From Hominisplanchenecus faecis (GTDB lineage: Bacteria; Bacillota; Clostridia; Lachnospirales; Lachnospiraceae): DNA of 64,000 nt. Within the stretch, counting starts at the first letter, position 1. Each line of letters begins with the position of its first letter. The stretch spans positions 1 to 64,000 of the forward strand of contig NZ_JAJEQE010000005.1 of NCBI RefSeq assembly GCF_020687205.1. The letters run 5' to 3'. The position numbers and the translations under genes are program-made. Below, piece by piece: positions 45,804 to 53,620 of this stretch. The notes under the pieces are model-generated. The model worked only from the letters and a program-made list of their open reading frames with translations. It had not been told where the DNA came from and did not search any database.

Positions 45804-47867
45804 TTATGGTATTTTAGGCGTATCAATATTCACTTTGCTTAAGATCGCATTCGAATATCCATTATCGTTCACATACTTTTTGATCTTTATCATTTTATAG
45901 GTTGCTTCGTCTGTGTATATCTGCTTCAAAGCTTTAACCACTTCTTCACCGTCACAATATATATCATCTTGTAAACTTTTTAATGCATATTCTACCACTT
46001 TTACTGCTGTCTGATAGCGTCTGTGATGATAGCTGGTCTTGTCTGGATATGTTCCGTTATTATAGCTGTGTCCAATAATAGTTCCGTCTTTTTTCGTAGT
46101 CGAATGTGCAAAAGCATCTGTTATAATATGCAGACCACATCCATAAAGAAAATATTTCCTGTTTTCCGGTGTATCTGTTGTAAGCAGCGTACTGTATTTG
46201 CTCTGCAATCCGTTAATATCCTTTTTCAGATCATTATACACCTTCTTAGATAATCCTGGATAATCCTCATATGTAAAATCCGTATCAACTGCTCCATCAT
46301 TTGTAGCTGTATAGGTCACCATATCACATGCCGCCACATAATTAATTTCATAGTTATCATTAAAGTCTTCCCATTTTCCATGCCATCGTGAATTATCCTG
46401 TCCACTCTGCCATCCTGATGCCTTTCCATCTGGATAGACGATTCCCTTTTTAATATTAGTGATCGCTTCTGTAGTAAAACCAACTGCTCCTTTATCAACG
46501 GCTGCCTGATGGTCTGTTCCATGCCATCTGCCTTCTACGTATGCCTGATCTTCACTGATCTCTTCAAAACGCTCCGGTGCCTGCTGATTTTCTTCCAGTC
46601 GTCTGGAAGCTTTTCCCTGCTCTTCGTCAAAAATCTTCTCAAACTCTTCATAATTTTTCAATGTATTTTCAGCATCCAGCAAACCACATTCATTAATGTT
46701 GTCGATCTGTTTTGCACTCTGCTCGATAAGCTGTCTTACAAATTCACTGCTTTTATTTAAATCTTTTTCCCATACCAGAGAAGCCACTCCGACAACATGA
46801 GGTACGGCAATACTTGTTCCGTGTGTTACAGAAGTTCCGTCAAAGAAACCTGACACTTTTACTTTCTCTCCCGGTGCTGCAATTTCAAGCTCATCTCCTC
46901 TGTTGCTGAAATCGCTGATATTGGCTTCTTCATCTGTCGCTGCAACTGCCATTACTTCCTCAAACGCCGCCGGATATTCAACGCTTTCTCCTTCATTTCC
47001 GGCTGCACCGATCATTAAGATTCCTGCATCATAGGCATCTTTGACAGCCTGTTCTAAAGCTGCGGAATACACATTTGTTCCGAAACTCATATTTATAATA
47101 TTGATATTATTTTCTATACACCAGTAAATTCCTCTGATCACCCGGCTGAGTGTAGCTGAATTCTCTTTATCCAAAATTTTAACGGAATATAATTCCACAT
47201 CAGGATTAATACCCTTAATGTCGTTTTCTCCATTTGCAGCAATAATACTTGCAATTCCTGTTCCATGTCCTGTCATATCCTGGAAGATCGGAAGAATATC
47301 CTCGTCCTCTTCTACCAAATTTACGCTTCCGGCAATGTCGATTCCTGTTACATAGTCAATACCGGAGTCTAATACTGCCACTTTGATTTTTCCGTTCGCA
47401 TCTTCACTTACATCCAGATTTTCTGCACGGATCGCCTGAAGATTCCATTCCGTTTTCTCTTTCTCAGAATCTTCTGTTTCTTCTGCTTCCTCTAAGCTCT
47501 TTTTCTTCTTTTCTTTGATTTCCTGTCTGCGTTTTCTTTTCTCTTCTGCAGAATATTCTTTATCATCTTCTTCACTTGCTTTCAGCAGAACATCTTCTTC
47601 AATAATCACATTCTCTTTTTTCTCAATCTGTCTTGCTTCTTTTTCTGTTAATGTAGCAACAACCAGACTTGTGTCACTTTCCAGTGTCTCTTTTTCTGCA
47701 TCTTCCGGCAGTTCTGATCCCATTATTTCATATGCATCATTTTCTGCAAGAATAACATACTGTTTTTCCGCTTCTGTTTCTTTTGCTGCGACTGATATTG
47801 CTGAAGTATTCGTCAATATCATACTTGCTACCATAACATTTCCTACTACCTTCTTCCATTTATTCAT
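45804..47867 (-). CDS. Secreted subtilisin-like protease fused to a zinc phospholipase C-like domain
   Basis: The 687-residue protein has a signal peptide (1-28), an inhibitor-like propeptide and a charged Lys/Glu linker (about 100-140). The S8 domain has Asp167 (AVLDSGID), His201 (GHGTGIAS), Asn291 (AAGNEG) and Ser352 (HGTSIAVPH). Residues 445-687 resemble zinc-dependent phospholipase C: His453, Asp480 in YPDG, His496 in RWHG, then His580-x3-Asp584-x3-His588 (LHIITDAFAH) and His600/614/615. I know no described protein with this pair. It lies upstream of the LRR gene and may be activated by autocleavage. Confidence 0.75.
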   Translation of the reverse strand: MNKWKKVVGNVMVASMILTNTSAISVAAKETEAEKQYVILAENDAYEIMGSELPEDAEKETLESDTSLVVATLTEKEARQIEKKENVIIEEDVLLKASEEDDKEYSAEEKRKRRQEIKEKKKKSLEEAEETEDSEKEKTEWNLQAIRAENLDVSEDANGKIKVAVLDSGIDYVTGIDIAGSVNLVEEDEDILPIFQDMTGHGTGIASIIAANGENDIKGINPDVELYSVKILDKENSATLSRVIRGIYWCIENNINIINMSFGTNVYSAALEQAVKDAYDAGILMIGAAGNEGESVEYPAAFEEVMAVAATDEEANISDFSNRGDELEIAAPGEKVKVSGFFDGTSVTHGTSIAVPHVVGVASLVWEKDLNKSSEFVRQLIEQSAKQIDNINECGLLDAENTLKNYEEFEKIFDEEQGKASRRLEENQQAPERFEEISEDQAYVEGRWHGTDHQAAVDKGAVGFTTEAITNIKKGIVYPDGKASGWQSGQDNSRWHGKWEDFNDNYEINYVAACDMVTYTATNDGAVDTDFTYEDYPGLSKKVYNDLKKDINGLQSKYSTLLTTDTPENRKYFLYGCGLHIITDAFAHSTTKKDGTIIGHSYNNGTYPDKTSYHHRRYQTAVKVVEYALKSLQDDIYCDGEEVVKALKQIYTDEATYKMIKIKKYVNDNGYSNAILSKVNIDTPKIP

Positions 47868-48052
47868 ATAGCTTTCCCCTTTCGTAATACACTACATTTT
47901 TTCATACTTCACGGTATAAATCCACTTCTAATTTTTTTGTTGAAGTATAAAATCTGTTTTCATGCTCCGGTCTTTGCTTCCCCATTATCTTATCTCTCTT
48001 TATTTTCTCTTATCCACCAACTCCTCTCTTTTGTTTTTTATTACTTATTCGT

Positions 48053-48081
48053 AGTATACTATTTATTTTAATTTTTGTCAA
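48053..48081 (-). promoter_or_regulatory. Promoter of the protease-phospholipase gene
   Basis: On the minus strand, perfect TTGACA (48076-48081) and TATACT (48053-48058) have a 17-bp AT-rich spacer. The implied 5' UTR is about 180 bases. The rest of the 352-bp gap (47868-48219) is AT-rich and shows no gene. Confidence 0.7.
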
Positions 48082-48219
48082 TGGTAATATGCAAAATAAC
48101 AAAATATTTCTTTCGATAAGGAGCAACGTTCCTACTTATTTCTGATAATATTTACAAAAAATCCCATCAGGCATTTCTATTTTTATTACTTTTGTCCAAT
48201 TGGATTTTATTACTATTCA

Positions 48220-49560
48220 CTATTTGTGTTTACACACCTCATAACTTATTTTTTGCTGTTTCACTTTATTTTTTGTGTACTTGCATTTTGTACATAACTG
48301 ACATCTATAGGTTGTCACTGTACAGCCACCTGTTGTAATTACTCTATGTTCACTAATTGTTGCACTTTTAAAGGAATGACTACATATCGCCTGCACGCTT
48401 ACATCTTCTTCTGAAAGATAAGTAACATTTCCAGCTTCATCCATAAAATAGGCATCTGTCGTGATAAAGGGAATCTCTTCTTTCGGGATCCCATCTGTAG
48501 CCCAATCAGGTTCTTCAGCTCCATCAATAACAAAAACAATATCCGTTGGTATCTCTCCAGCCTCAAGCTCTTCATTATAAACAATTTTCGGGCTTTCATA
48601 TGCCAGTACCGGGATTGCGGTAGCTGCGGACATCAGCAGCAACGTTGCCAGCAAGATTCCTTTTTTCGTTTTCGGTTTTCTTTTGATCATTTTGATTCTC
48701 TCCTCCATATTATGATAACGGATCTTTCCTCTGAAATTCAGCACACCGGTATTGGAATCCTGCACTGCTGCATCCAGTATCCGTTTTCCATATTCGATAC
48801 ATTCTTCTCTTGTCAGTGACTGACATACTTGCTCATCGCAATGCAATTCAATGCACTGACGCACTTCCTGATAAAAAAGGTAAGCCAGTGGGTTCCAGAA
48901 ATGGACTGCATTTACCAGAAAGGCAAGATGTGACCAGAAGGTATGGTGATACCTGATGTGTGTCATTTCATGCCTGGTCTGATACTGTGTTGCTTTTTCA
49001 TCTTCAGACTGTGCGATCACAACGGTCGGACGCCTGATCCCCTGCGTAAAAGAACCACATTTTTCTGGGACATATTTTATGGTTACATGATACTTCCTGG
49101 CAATCCGGCTGCTGGCATCATCCAGATCATTCTTTGGCTTCTGCCCCGGAATCCGTTGTGCCAGTCTGCGACATTCCTGATAAGTTTTCAGAAAATGCAG
49201 CATATAGATCAGAAAAACAACAACTCCTGTTATCAGAATATTTCGTTTCCAGATCTCCATTGTTCCAAATGTCATATACCCGCTTTTTCCTATATAGAAC
49301 GTTTTTGAAACATCTTCCCAATACACCCCTTCATTCACTTTCCGAAAGAGGATATCCCTGTCAGACAGATTTCTTACCATCTTCTTTAACGGCTCTGACA
49401 GCAGTGGAAACGGAAGCAGATAAAATACCATCACAACTCTCAGCAGAATCCAGCGGCCGGATGCACTCAGTTTTTCTTTTCCTGTCATCCGATATAGCAA
49501 TTTATACGCAACATATGCTACGCTTCCGACCAGTCCCATATACATCGGCAAATCCCACAT
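48220..49560 (-). CDS. BlaR1-like M56 sensor peptidase with Cys/His-rich extracellular tail
   Basis: The 446-residue membrane protein has three to four helices in the first 125 residues and a cytoplasmic M56 zinc-protease domain (HEMTH, His197/Glu198/His201, third ligand near Glu238). A last membrane helix (about 307-327) follows, then a 120-residue outer domain. Instead of a penicillin-binding sensor it ends in a Cys/His-rich module (Cys393, His395, Cys413, Cys420, Cys423, Cys426, Cys443, His445). It is paired with a BlaI-type repressor 31 bp upstream and probably cleaves it on signal. The signal is unknown. Confidence 0.85.
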   Translation of the reverse strand: MWDLPMYMGLVGSVAYVAYKLLYRMTGKEKLSASGRWILLRVVMVFYLLPFPLLSEPLKKMVRNLSDRDILFRKVNEGVYWEDVSKTFYIGKSGYMTFGTMEIWKRNILITGVVVFLIYMLHFLKTYQECRRLAQRIPGQKPKNDLDDASSRIARKYHVTIKYVPEKCGSFTQGIRRPTVVIAQSEDEKATQYQTRHEMTHIRYHHTFWSHLAFLVNAVHFWNPLAYLFYQEVRQCIELHCDEQVCQSLTREECIEYGKRILDAAVQDSNTGVLNFRGKIRYHNMEERIKMIKRKPKTKKGILLATLLLMSAATAIPVLAYESPKIVYNEELEAGEIPTDIVFVIDGAEEPDWATDGIPKEEIPFITTDAYFMDEAGNVTYLSEEDVSVQAICSHSFKSATISEHRVITTGGCTVTTYRCQLCTKCKYTKNKVKQQKISYEVCKHK

Positions 49561-49591
49561 ATTTCTTCTCCTTTGCTCCCTTATTTTCGCT

Positions 49592-49966
49592 TTATTCTTC
49601 TTTTTCGTCTAGAATTTTGCGGAGCTCATCTGCCTCTGTTCTGGTCAGTGATTTTTTTCTGGTGAATGCCAGCAGAAAGTTCTTCAGGGATCCCTGGTAT
49701 TCATTCTCTACCAGATTTTCCGTCCACTGTCCGATCAGCTCATCTTCTGTGATCGCCGGATAATATAAGCGATAATTTCCTTTCTTGATCGCTGTGATCG
49801 CACCTTTATCTATCAGGCGGTTCAGAAGCGTATAGACAGTCTGCTGCTTCCACGTATAGCCTCTGTTCTCCAGCCAGGCTACCACCTCTCTTAATGTTAC
49901 CTCTTCATGTTTCCAGATGTACTTCATGATTTCATGTTCAGAATCGGATAATCCATACCAACCCAT
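49592..49966 (-). CDS. BlaI/MecI/CopY-family repressor
   Basis: The 124-residue winged-helix repressor starts LSDSEHEIMKYIWKHEEVTLREVV and has the recognition helix WKQQTVYTLLNRLIDKGAI. C-terminal residues 90-124 form the dimerisation part that partner M56 proteases cut in BlaI/MecI. Perfect AGGAGG. It sits directly before the M56 gene, and an operator-like palindrome lies in its promoter. Confidence 0.92.
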   Translation of the reverse strand: MGWYGLSDSEHEIMKYIWKHEEVTLREVVAWLENRGYTWKQQTVYTLLNRLIDKGAITAIKKGNYRLYYPAITEDELIGQWTENLVENEYQGSLKNFLLAFTRKKSLTRTEADELRKILDEKEE

Positions 49967-50030
49967 TGTTTTTACCTCCTGTTATATTATATTCTTATAG
50001 TTCAGGAGCCGGTGGGATTCAGGCAGCTCC

Positions 50031-50079
50031 TATTACTATATCGTAATATAACTTTAGCAAAAACAGGTCCTCCGGTCAA
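50031..50079 (-). promoter_or_regulatory. Promoter and candidate operator of the blaI-M56 pair
   Basis: On the minus strand, TTGACC (50074-50079) and TAAAGT (50051-50056) have a 17-bp spacer. Immediately downstream, TATTAC-N6-GTAATA (50031-50048) is a dyad placed over the start site, fitting repression by the BlaI-type protein. A further inverted repeat AGGAGC/GCTCCT (50004-50031) lies in the leader. Confidence 0.6.
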
Positions 50080-50120
50080 GTACTATTTCTCTTTTTCTTG
50101 ACCTTTGGACCTGATATTTT

Positions 50121-50783
50121 TTACATTTCCTGCTTTTCCAGCACACGGCAGGAGATCGTCCAGGATATGAAGGTAAGCAATGCGACCAAAAGGATTCCGG
50201 CAATGCCAAACAAAATTTTATAACTGCTGATGATCTGCCATAAATTTCTGCCCCAGCTGCTGATTCCCTGCATGTACTGATCCAGATTTTTCATAATTTC
50301 AAAGCCCAGAACCAGAATACCAACCGTTGCCAGAATCACGATCTTTGATTTTTCTGCCCCGAATTTGATCTGTAATGGAACCAGCAGATCTGCAAGGAGA
50401 AGCACAATCAGCAGACATGTCATTGTCTCTACGCCAAAGGCACCTGCTGTCATTTCGCTTTTTCTAACCAGCAGAAGAATCCCACAGGCGATAGCTACGA
50501 TCAGTGCGGAAACTGCTCCGAATCCGCATACAAAGAAATATTTTTCTGTTGCATAGTCTTTTCTTCTGACCGGAAGGGTAAAAAGAAAGCTGTTTCCATT
50601 GTCCATGCTGTCATAACTGATCGTGCTGATTGCAACGCTCGTCATCACGGATGCCATATAAGGCAGGATAAAGGAAATCTCCACACCTGACAGAAGCAGT
50701 AAAACTCCCATTCCAGCAAAGATCAGCATCATTTTTTTCTGATTTTTTATTATTCTGATATCTTTTTCGAACAATCCTCTCAT
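50121..50783 (-). CDS. ABC-2-type transporter permease
   Basis: The 220-residue membrane protein has six hydrophobic segments and the typical N-terminus of small ABC-2 permeases (FEKDIRIIKNQKK). FLFTLPVRRKDYATEKY is the conserved cytoplasmic loop. It overlaps the ATPase gene by 4 bp, so it is the membrane partner of that protein. The substrate is unknown. YtrA-linked transporters often respond to cell-wall-active peptides. Confidence 0.85.
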   Translation of the reverse strand: MRGLFEKDIRIIKNQKKMMLIFAGMGVLLLLSGVEISFILPYMASVMTSVAISTISYDSMDNGNSFLFTLPVRRKDYATEKYFFVCGFGAVSALIVAIACGILLLVRKSEMTAGAFGVETMTCLLIVLLLADLLVPLQIKFGAEKSKIVILATVGILVLGFEIMKNLDQYMQGISSWGRNLWQIISSYKILFGIAGILLVALLTFISWTISCRVLEKQEM

Positions 50784-51655
50784 AACGATACTCCTTTCCG
50801 GCTGCTGCCTTTTAACATGGTTTTCATCACTTCATCGATCGTTCCCTTTTCAATCACGATCTGCGGCATATTTTCCATGTAATATTGTTTCTGATCGGTG
50901 AGACAGCGATATCCAAAATCTTCTTTGCAGTATGCCAGAATATATTGTTTATCCAGTGCCGCAAATTCGGATTCAGTCACTTTTAAAATACCGTATTGAT
51001 CCAGCAGAACATCGGTATCTTCGTGCAGACGGATTTTTCCCTGATCGATCAGATAAAGATCATCGCAGAGATTTTCCAGATCCCCGGAAATATGCGAACT
51101 GATCAGAATTGCCCGCTCTTCCTGCTCCATATAGGCACGCAGAGCATCCAGAATCCCCTCTCTTGCCATCACATCCAGACCGGAGGTCGGCTCATCTAGT
51201 ATCAGGATTTCTGCCTGATGAGACATTGCCATCAGAATTTTCAGTTTTGCCTTCATTCCGGTTGACATTTCTTTCATCTTTTTATTCATCGGGATAGCGA
51301 ATGTTCTGCATTTCTCTTCGAAATCTGCTTTATCAAACCGATGATACATCTTTTTCAGGATCGCACCTGCATCTTCCGCTGTCAGAATATTCGGAAAGGT
51401 CGCATCGGAAAGTACCACTCCGATCTTTTCCCATTCTTCGTTTGTCAGCTGCTGCGGTGTCTTTCCCATCATCCGGATCTCACCGCCGTCTGTATGGATC
51501 AGTCCCAGTGATGCTTTGAAAATGGTCGTCTTTCCGGCTCCGTTTGCACCGATCAGCCCGGTGATACTTCCACGCTTTACCTGCATCGAACATTCCAGTG
51601 AAAAATTTGCATATTGTTTTCTGACATTTTTTAAATCCAGCAAAATCTCTTCCAT
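50780..51655 (-). CDS. ABC transporter ATP-binding protein
   Basis: The 291-residue ATPase shows Walker A GANGAGKTT (about 38-46), signature STGMKAKLKILMAM, Walker B ILILDEPTSGLD and H-loop SSHISGD. A C-terminal extension of about 75 residues follows. It is related to YtrB/EcsA-type exporters. It is the middle gene of regulator-ATPase-permease. Perfect GGAGGAG precedes the ATG. Confidence 0.92.
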   Translation of the reverse strand: MEEILLDLKNVRKQYANFSLECSMQVKRGSITGLIGANGAGKTTIFKASLGLIHTDGGEIRMMGKTPQQLTNEEWEKIGVVLSDATFPNILTAEDAGAILKKMYHRFDKADFEEKCRTFAIPMNKKMKEMSTGMKAKLKILMAMSHQAEILILDEPTSGLDVMAREGILDALRAYMEQEERAILISSHISGDLENLCDDLYLIDQGKIRLHEDTDVLLDQYGILKVTESEFAALDKQYILAYCKEDFGYRCLTDQKQYYMENMPQIVIEKGTIDEVMKTMLKGSSRKGVSL

Positions 51656-51667
51656 CCTCTTCTCCTC

Positions 51668-52039
51668 CTAATCTTCCAGGATCAGCTCAAACAGCTCCCG
51701 TATCTCTGCTTCTGTCATGCCGCAGCTCCTTGCTTTGCGGATCGCCTGTTCCAGATCCGTTTCTACTTCTTTTCTTTTTTCTTCCATGCGAAGCTCTTGA
51801 TTGACTCCGGATACAAAGCTTCCTTTTCCATGCACTGTAACGATGAAGCCCTCCTGTTCCAGAGCATCGTAGGCCTTTTTTACCGTCAACGCACTGACCC
51901 TCAGTTCTTTCGCGAAGGTTCTCACAGAGGGAAGCATCTCCTCCTGTTTCAGTTCACCGCTTAAGATTTTATTCTTGATCTGTGTGCAGATCTGCTCATA
52001 GATTGGCTGCATGGAAGAATTGTTGATGATCAGTTTCAT
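51668..52039 (-). CDS. GntR-family regulator, YtrA subfamily
   Basis: The 123-residue repressor consists of a winged helix (about 8-75, PIYEQICTQIKNKILSGELK and ALTVKKAYDALEQEGFI) and a short C-terminal dimer segment, the YtrA hallmark. The ATG at 52039 is chosen because GGAGG lies 5 bp upstream, inside a slightly longer frame. It heads its ABC operon and sits below an ordered set of half-sites. Confidence 0.92.
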   Translation of the reverse strand: MKLIINNSSMQPIYEQICTQIKNKILSGELKQEEMLPSVRTFAKELRVSALTVKKAYDALEQEGFIVTVHGKGSFVSGVNQELRMEEKRKEVETDLEQAIRKARSCGMTEAEIRELFELILED

Positions 52040-52069
52040 AGATTCCTCCATTTCTTTGCTTTTGTTGCA

Positions 52070-52116
52070 AACAGTATATAACAGTTTAGTACTGTTGTCA
52101 ACTGTTATGCACTGTT
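52070..52116 (-). promoter_or_regulatory. YtrA-type promoter with five phased half-sites
   Basis: AACAGT occurs at 52070 and 52080 and its complement ACTGTT at 52091, 52101 and 52111, so half-sites recur every 10-11 bp. The minus-strand promoter TTGACA (52096-52101), 17 bp, TATACT (52073-52078) lies inside this array. Binding of the GntR protein here would block RNA polymerase. Confidence 0.75.
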
Positions 52117-52233
52117 TATATTCATTTTTTTATTTACATCTGTCCAAGAATCCATCTGACATTCTTGCTGCAAGGTGCACGTCATGCATCGCATGACATA
52201 TTCTTCTTATACAGGTATCAGAAGCACAAAAAA

Positions 52234-52266
52234 CGTCCACCCGGAGATCTGCTCTCCGGATGGACG
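52234..52266 (-). terminator. Terminator of the DUF4430 gene
   Basis: On the minus strand, a 13-bp stem (CGTCCATCCGGAG/CTCCGGGTGGACG, one wobble) is followed by six T. It lies about 25 bp after the stop codon. Confidence 0.85.
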
Positions 52267-52288
52267 TCTGGATATTGATATATTTTCT

Positions 52289-53524
52289 CTATTTTACTTT
52301 TTTGCTTTTCACAGCGGAATCTTTGCCGTAATAAACTTTGCCTTCGGCTTTGCGATACGTACGGACTTTGAAGTAACAGGTTCCTTTCTTTTTCGGCAGT
52401 TTGGTCACGAAAGATACGGTTTTGTTTTTGCTGATGGTTTTTATTTTTTTGTAAGTGCCTTTTTTCTTTGTGCTACGGTAGATTTCGTAACCGGTAGCCT
52501 TGGATACTTTTTTCCAGGTGAGTCGTACTTTGTTTTTTCCGGCATTTTTGATGGATCTCAGTGTCGTTTTGGCCGGTGTATATTTTTTCTGAAGTGCTGC
52601 CTCCTTTGCGGCTTTCTCACGCTCTGCTTTTTCCTTTTCTGCCCTGTCACGCTCTGCTTTTTTCTGCGGATACTCTGCAAGCCAGGCGGACACTCTCTGC
52701 TCTGCCTGAGCAAACTGTTCTTTTGTGCTGTCCATATTGGTTACGATTTTCAGAACGTTTTTGTATATACCTTCCGGATCAGCCTTGTCATCTTTTGCCA
52801 GGATCTGTCTCATAAGTGCCAGATTTTTGGTGACGGAATCTTTGTTCGGCAGTTCCAGTGCTTTGATACCGCCTGTCTGATCATTTGGCTTATCTCCCAG
52901 ATCTGCACCGAGTCCGTAGAGTGTGAACTGATAACGCACCACATCTCCGTCACTGGCTTTTACCCCGCCCATTCCAAGGCCCGGATTTTCGTTGTTTACG
53001 AAATAATACCATCCAGAATAATTGGAGTATGAAAACTCACCAAGCCCCTGCGTATCTTTATACGGATTCGACTTGTGTTTGTCATTGGTCGGTGCATCTT
53101 CTGACATATTTGAAATACACTGCGGAATATTCAGTACACCGCTGTCTGCATGGTCGATCTCTGCCAGATAGAATCCCATTCCGGTGTTCTGTGCATCGTA
53201 AGTATAGCCGTTTGCTTTCAGAAGTTTTTCGATGATATCTGCATAAGTCTCTCCGGCTTCAAAGGAAACTTCCGTCGGCTCGATCAGATAGCCCTGTCCA
53301 ACGGTAAATTTTTCTACGGATGCATAAACGATTCCGCCCTTGTCCGATACAAACGTGGCTTTACCACTGTCTGCGTTGTCTTCGCTGTCTTTAAACCAGA
53401 TCTTTGCTTCTTTTTCTTCTGCTCTGACTGTCTGCATACCGGATGACGGCAGAAATCCCGTCAGGCATAAAACCATGGCAAGCAGAGCAGCAATAATATT
53501 CTTTGTGCGTCTTCTTATATTCAA
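52289..53524 (-). CDS. Secreted DUF4430 (transcobalamin-C-like) protein with Fn3-like tail
   Basis: The 411-residue protein has a signal peptide (1-35), a DUF4430 domain (about 60-205, with SYSNYSGWYYFVNNENPG and ASDGDVVRYQFTLYG), a charged helical stretch rich in Lys/Glu/Ala (about 270-318), and a C-terminal Fn3-like module (about 322-411, WKKVSKATGYEIYRS). The DUF4430 fold equals the small beta domain of intrinsic factor and transcobalamin. The TTG start has AAGGAG at 8 bp. The next gene upstream encodes the matching alpha-barrel. No LPXTG motif is present. Confidence 0.85.
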   Translation of the reverse strand: MNIRRRTKNIIAALLAMVLCLTGFLPSSGMQTVRAEEKEAKIWFKDSEDNADSGKATFVSDKGGIVYASVEKFTVGQGYLIEPTEVSFEAGETYADIIEKLLKANGYTYDAQNTGMGFYLAEIDHADSGVLNIPQCISNMSEDAPTNDKHKSNPYKDTQGLGEFSYSNYSGWYYFVNNENPGLGMGGVKASDGDVVRYQFTLYGLGADLGDKPNDQTGGIKALELPNKDSVTKNLALMRQILAKDDKADPEGIYKNVLKIVTNMDSTKEQFAQAEQRVSAWLAEYPQKKAERDRAEKEKAEREKAAKEAALQKKYTPAKTTLRSIKNAGKNKVRLTWKKVSKATGYEIYRSTKKKGTYKKIKTISKNKTVSFVTKLPKKKGTCYFKVRTYRKAEGKVYYGKDSAVKSKKVK

Positions 53525-53545
53525 AATATGGACTCCTTCCTATAA

Positions 53546-53601
53546 AACAGGAAGAAGTATGGAACACTCCTTCTGCCGAAGAGCGTATCCATACTCCTGT
53601 T
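53546..53601 (-). terminator. Terminator of the alpha-barrel gene
   Basis: AACAGGA(AGA)AGTATGGA at 53546-53563 pairs with TCCATACTCCTGTT at 53588-53601. T-rich stretches flank both sides. It separates the alpha-barrel gene from the DUF4430 gene, so the two may be separate transcripts. Confidence 0.65.
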
Positions 53602-53620
53602 TTTTTGTTTCTCTGTAACT

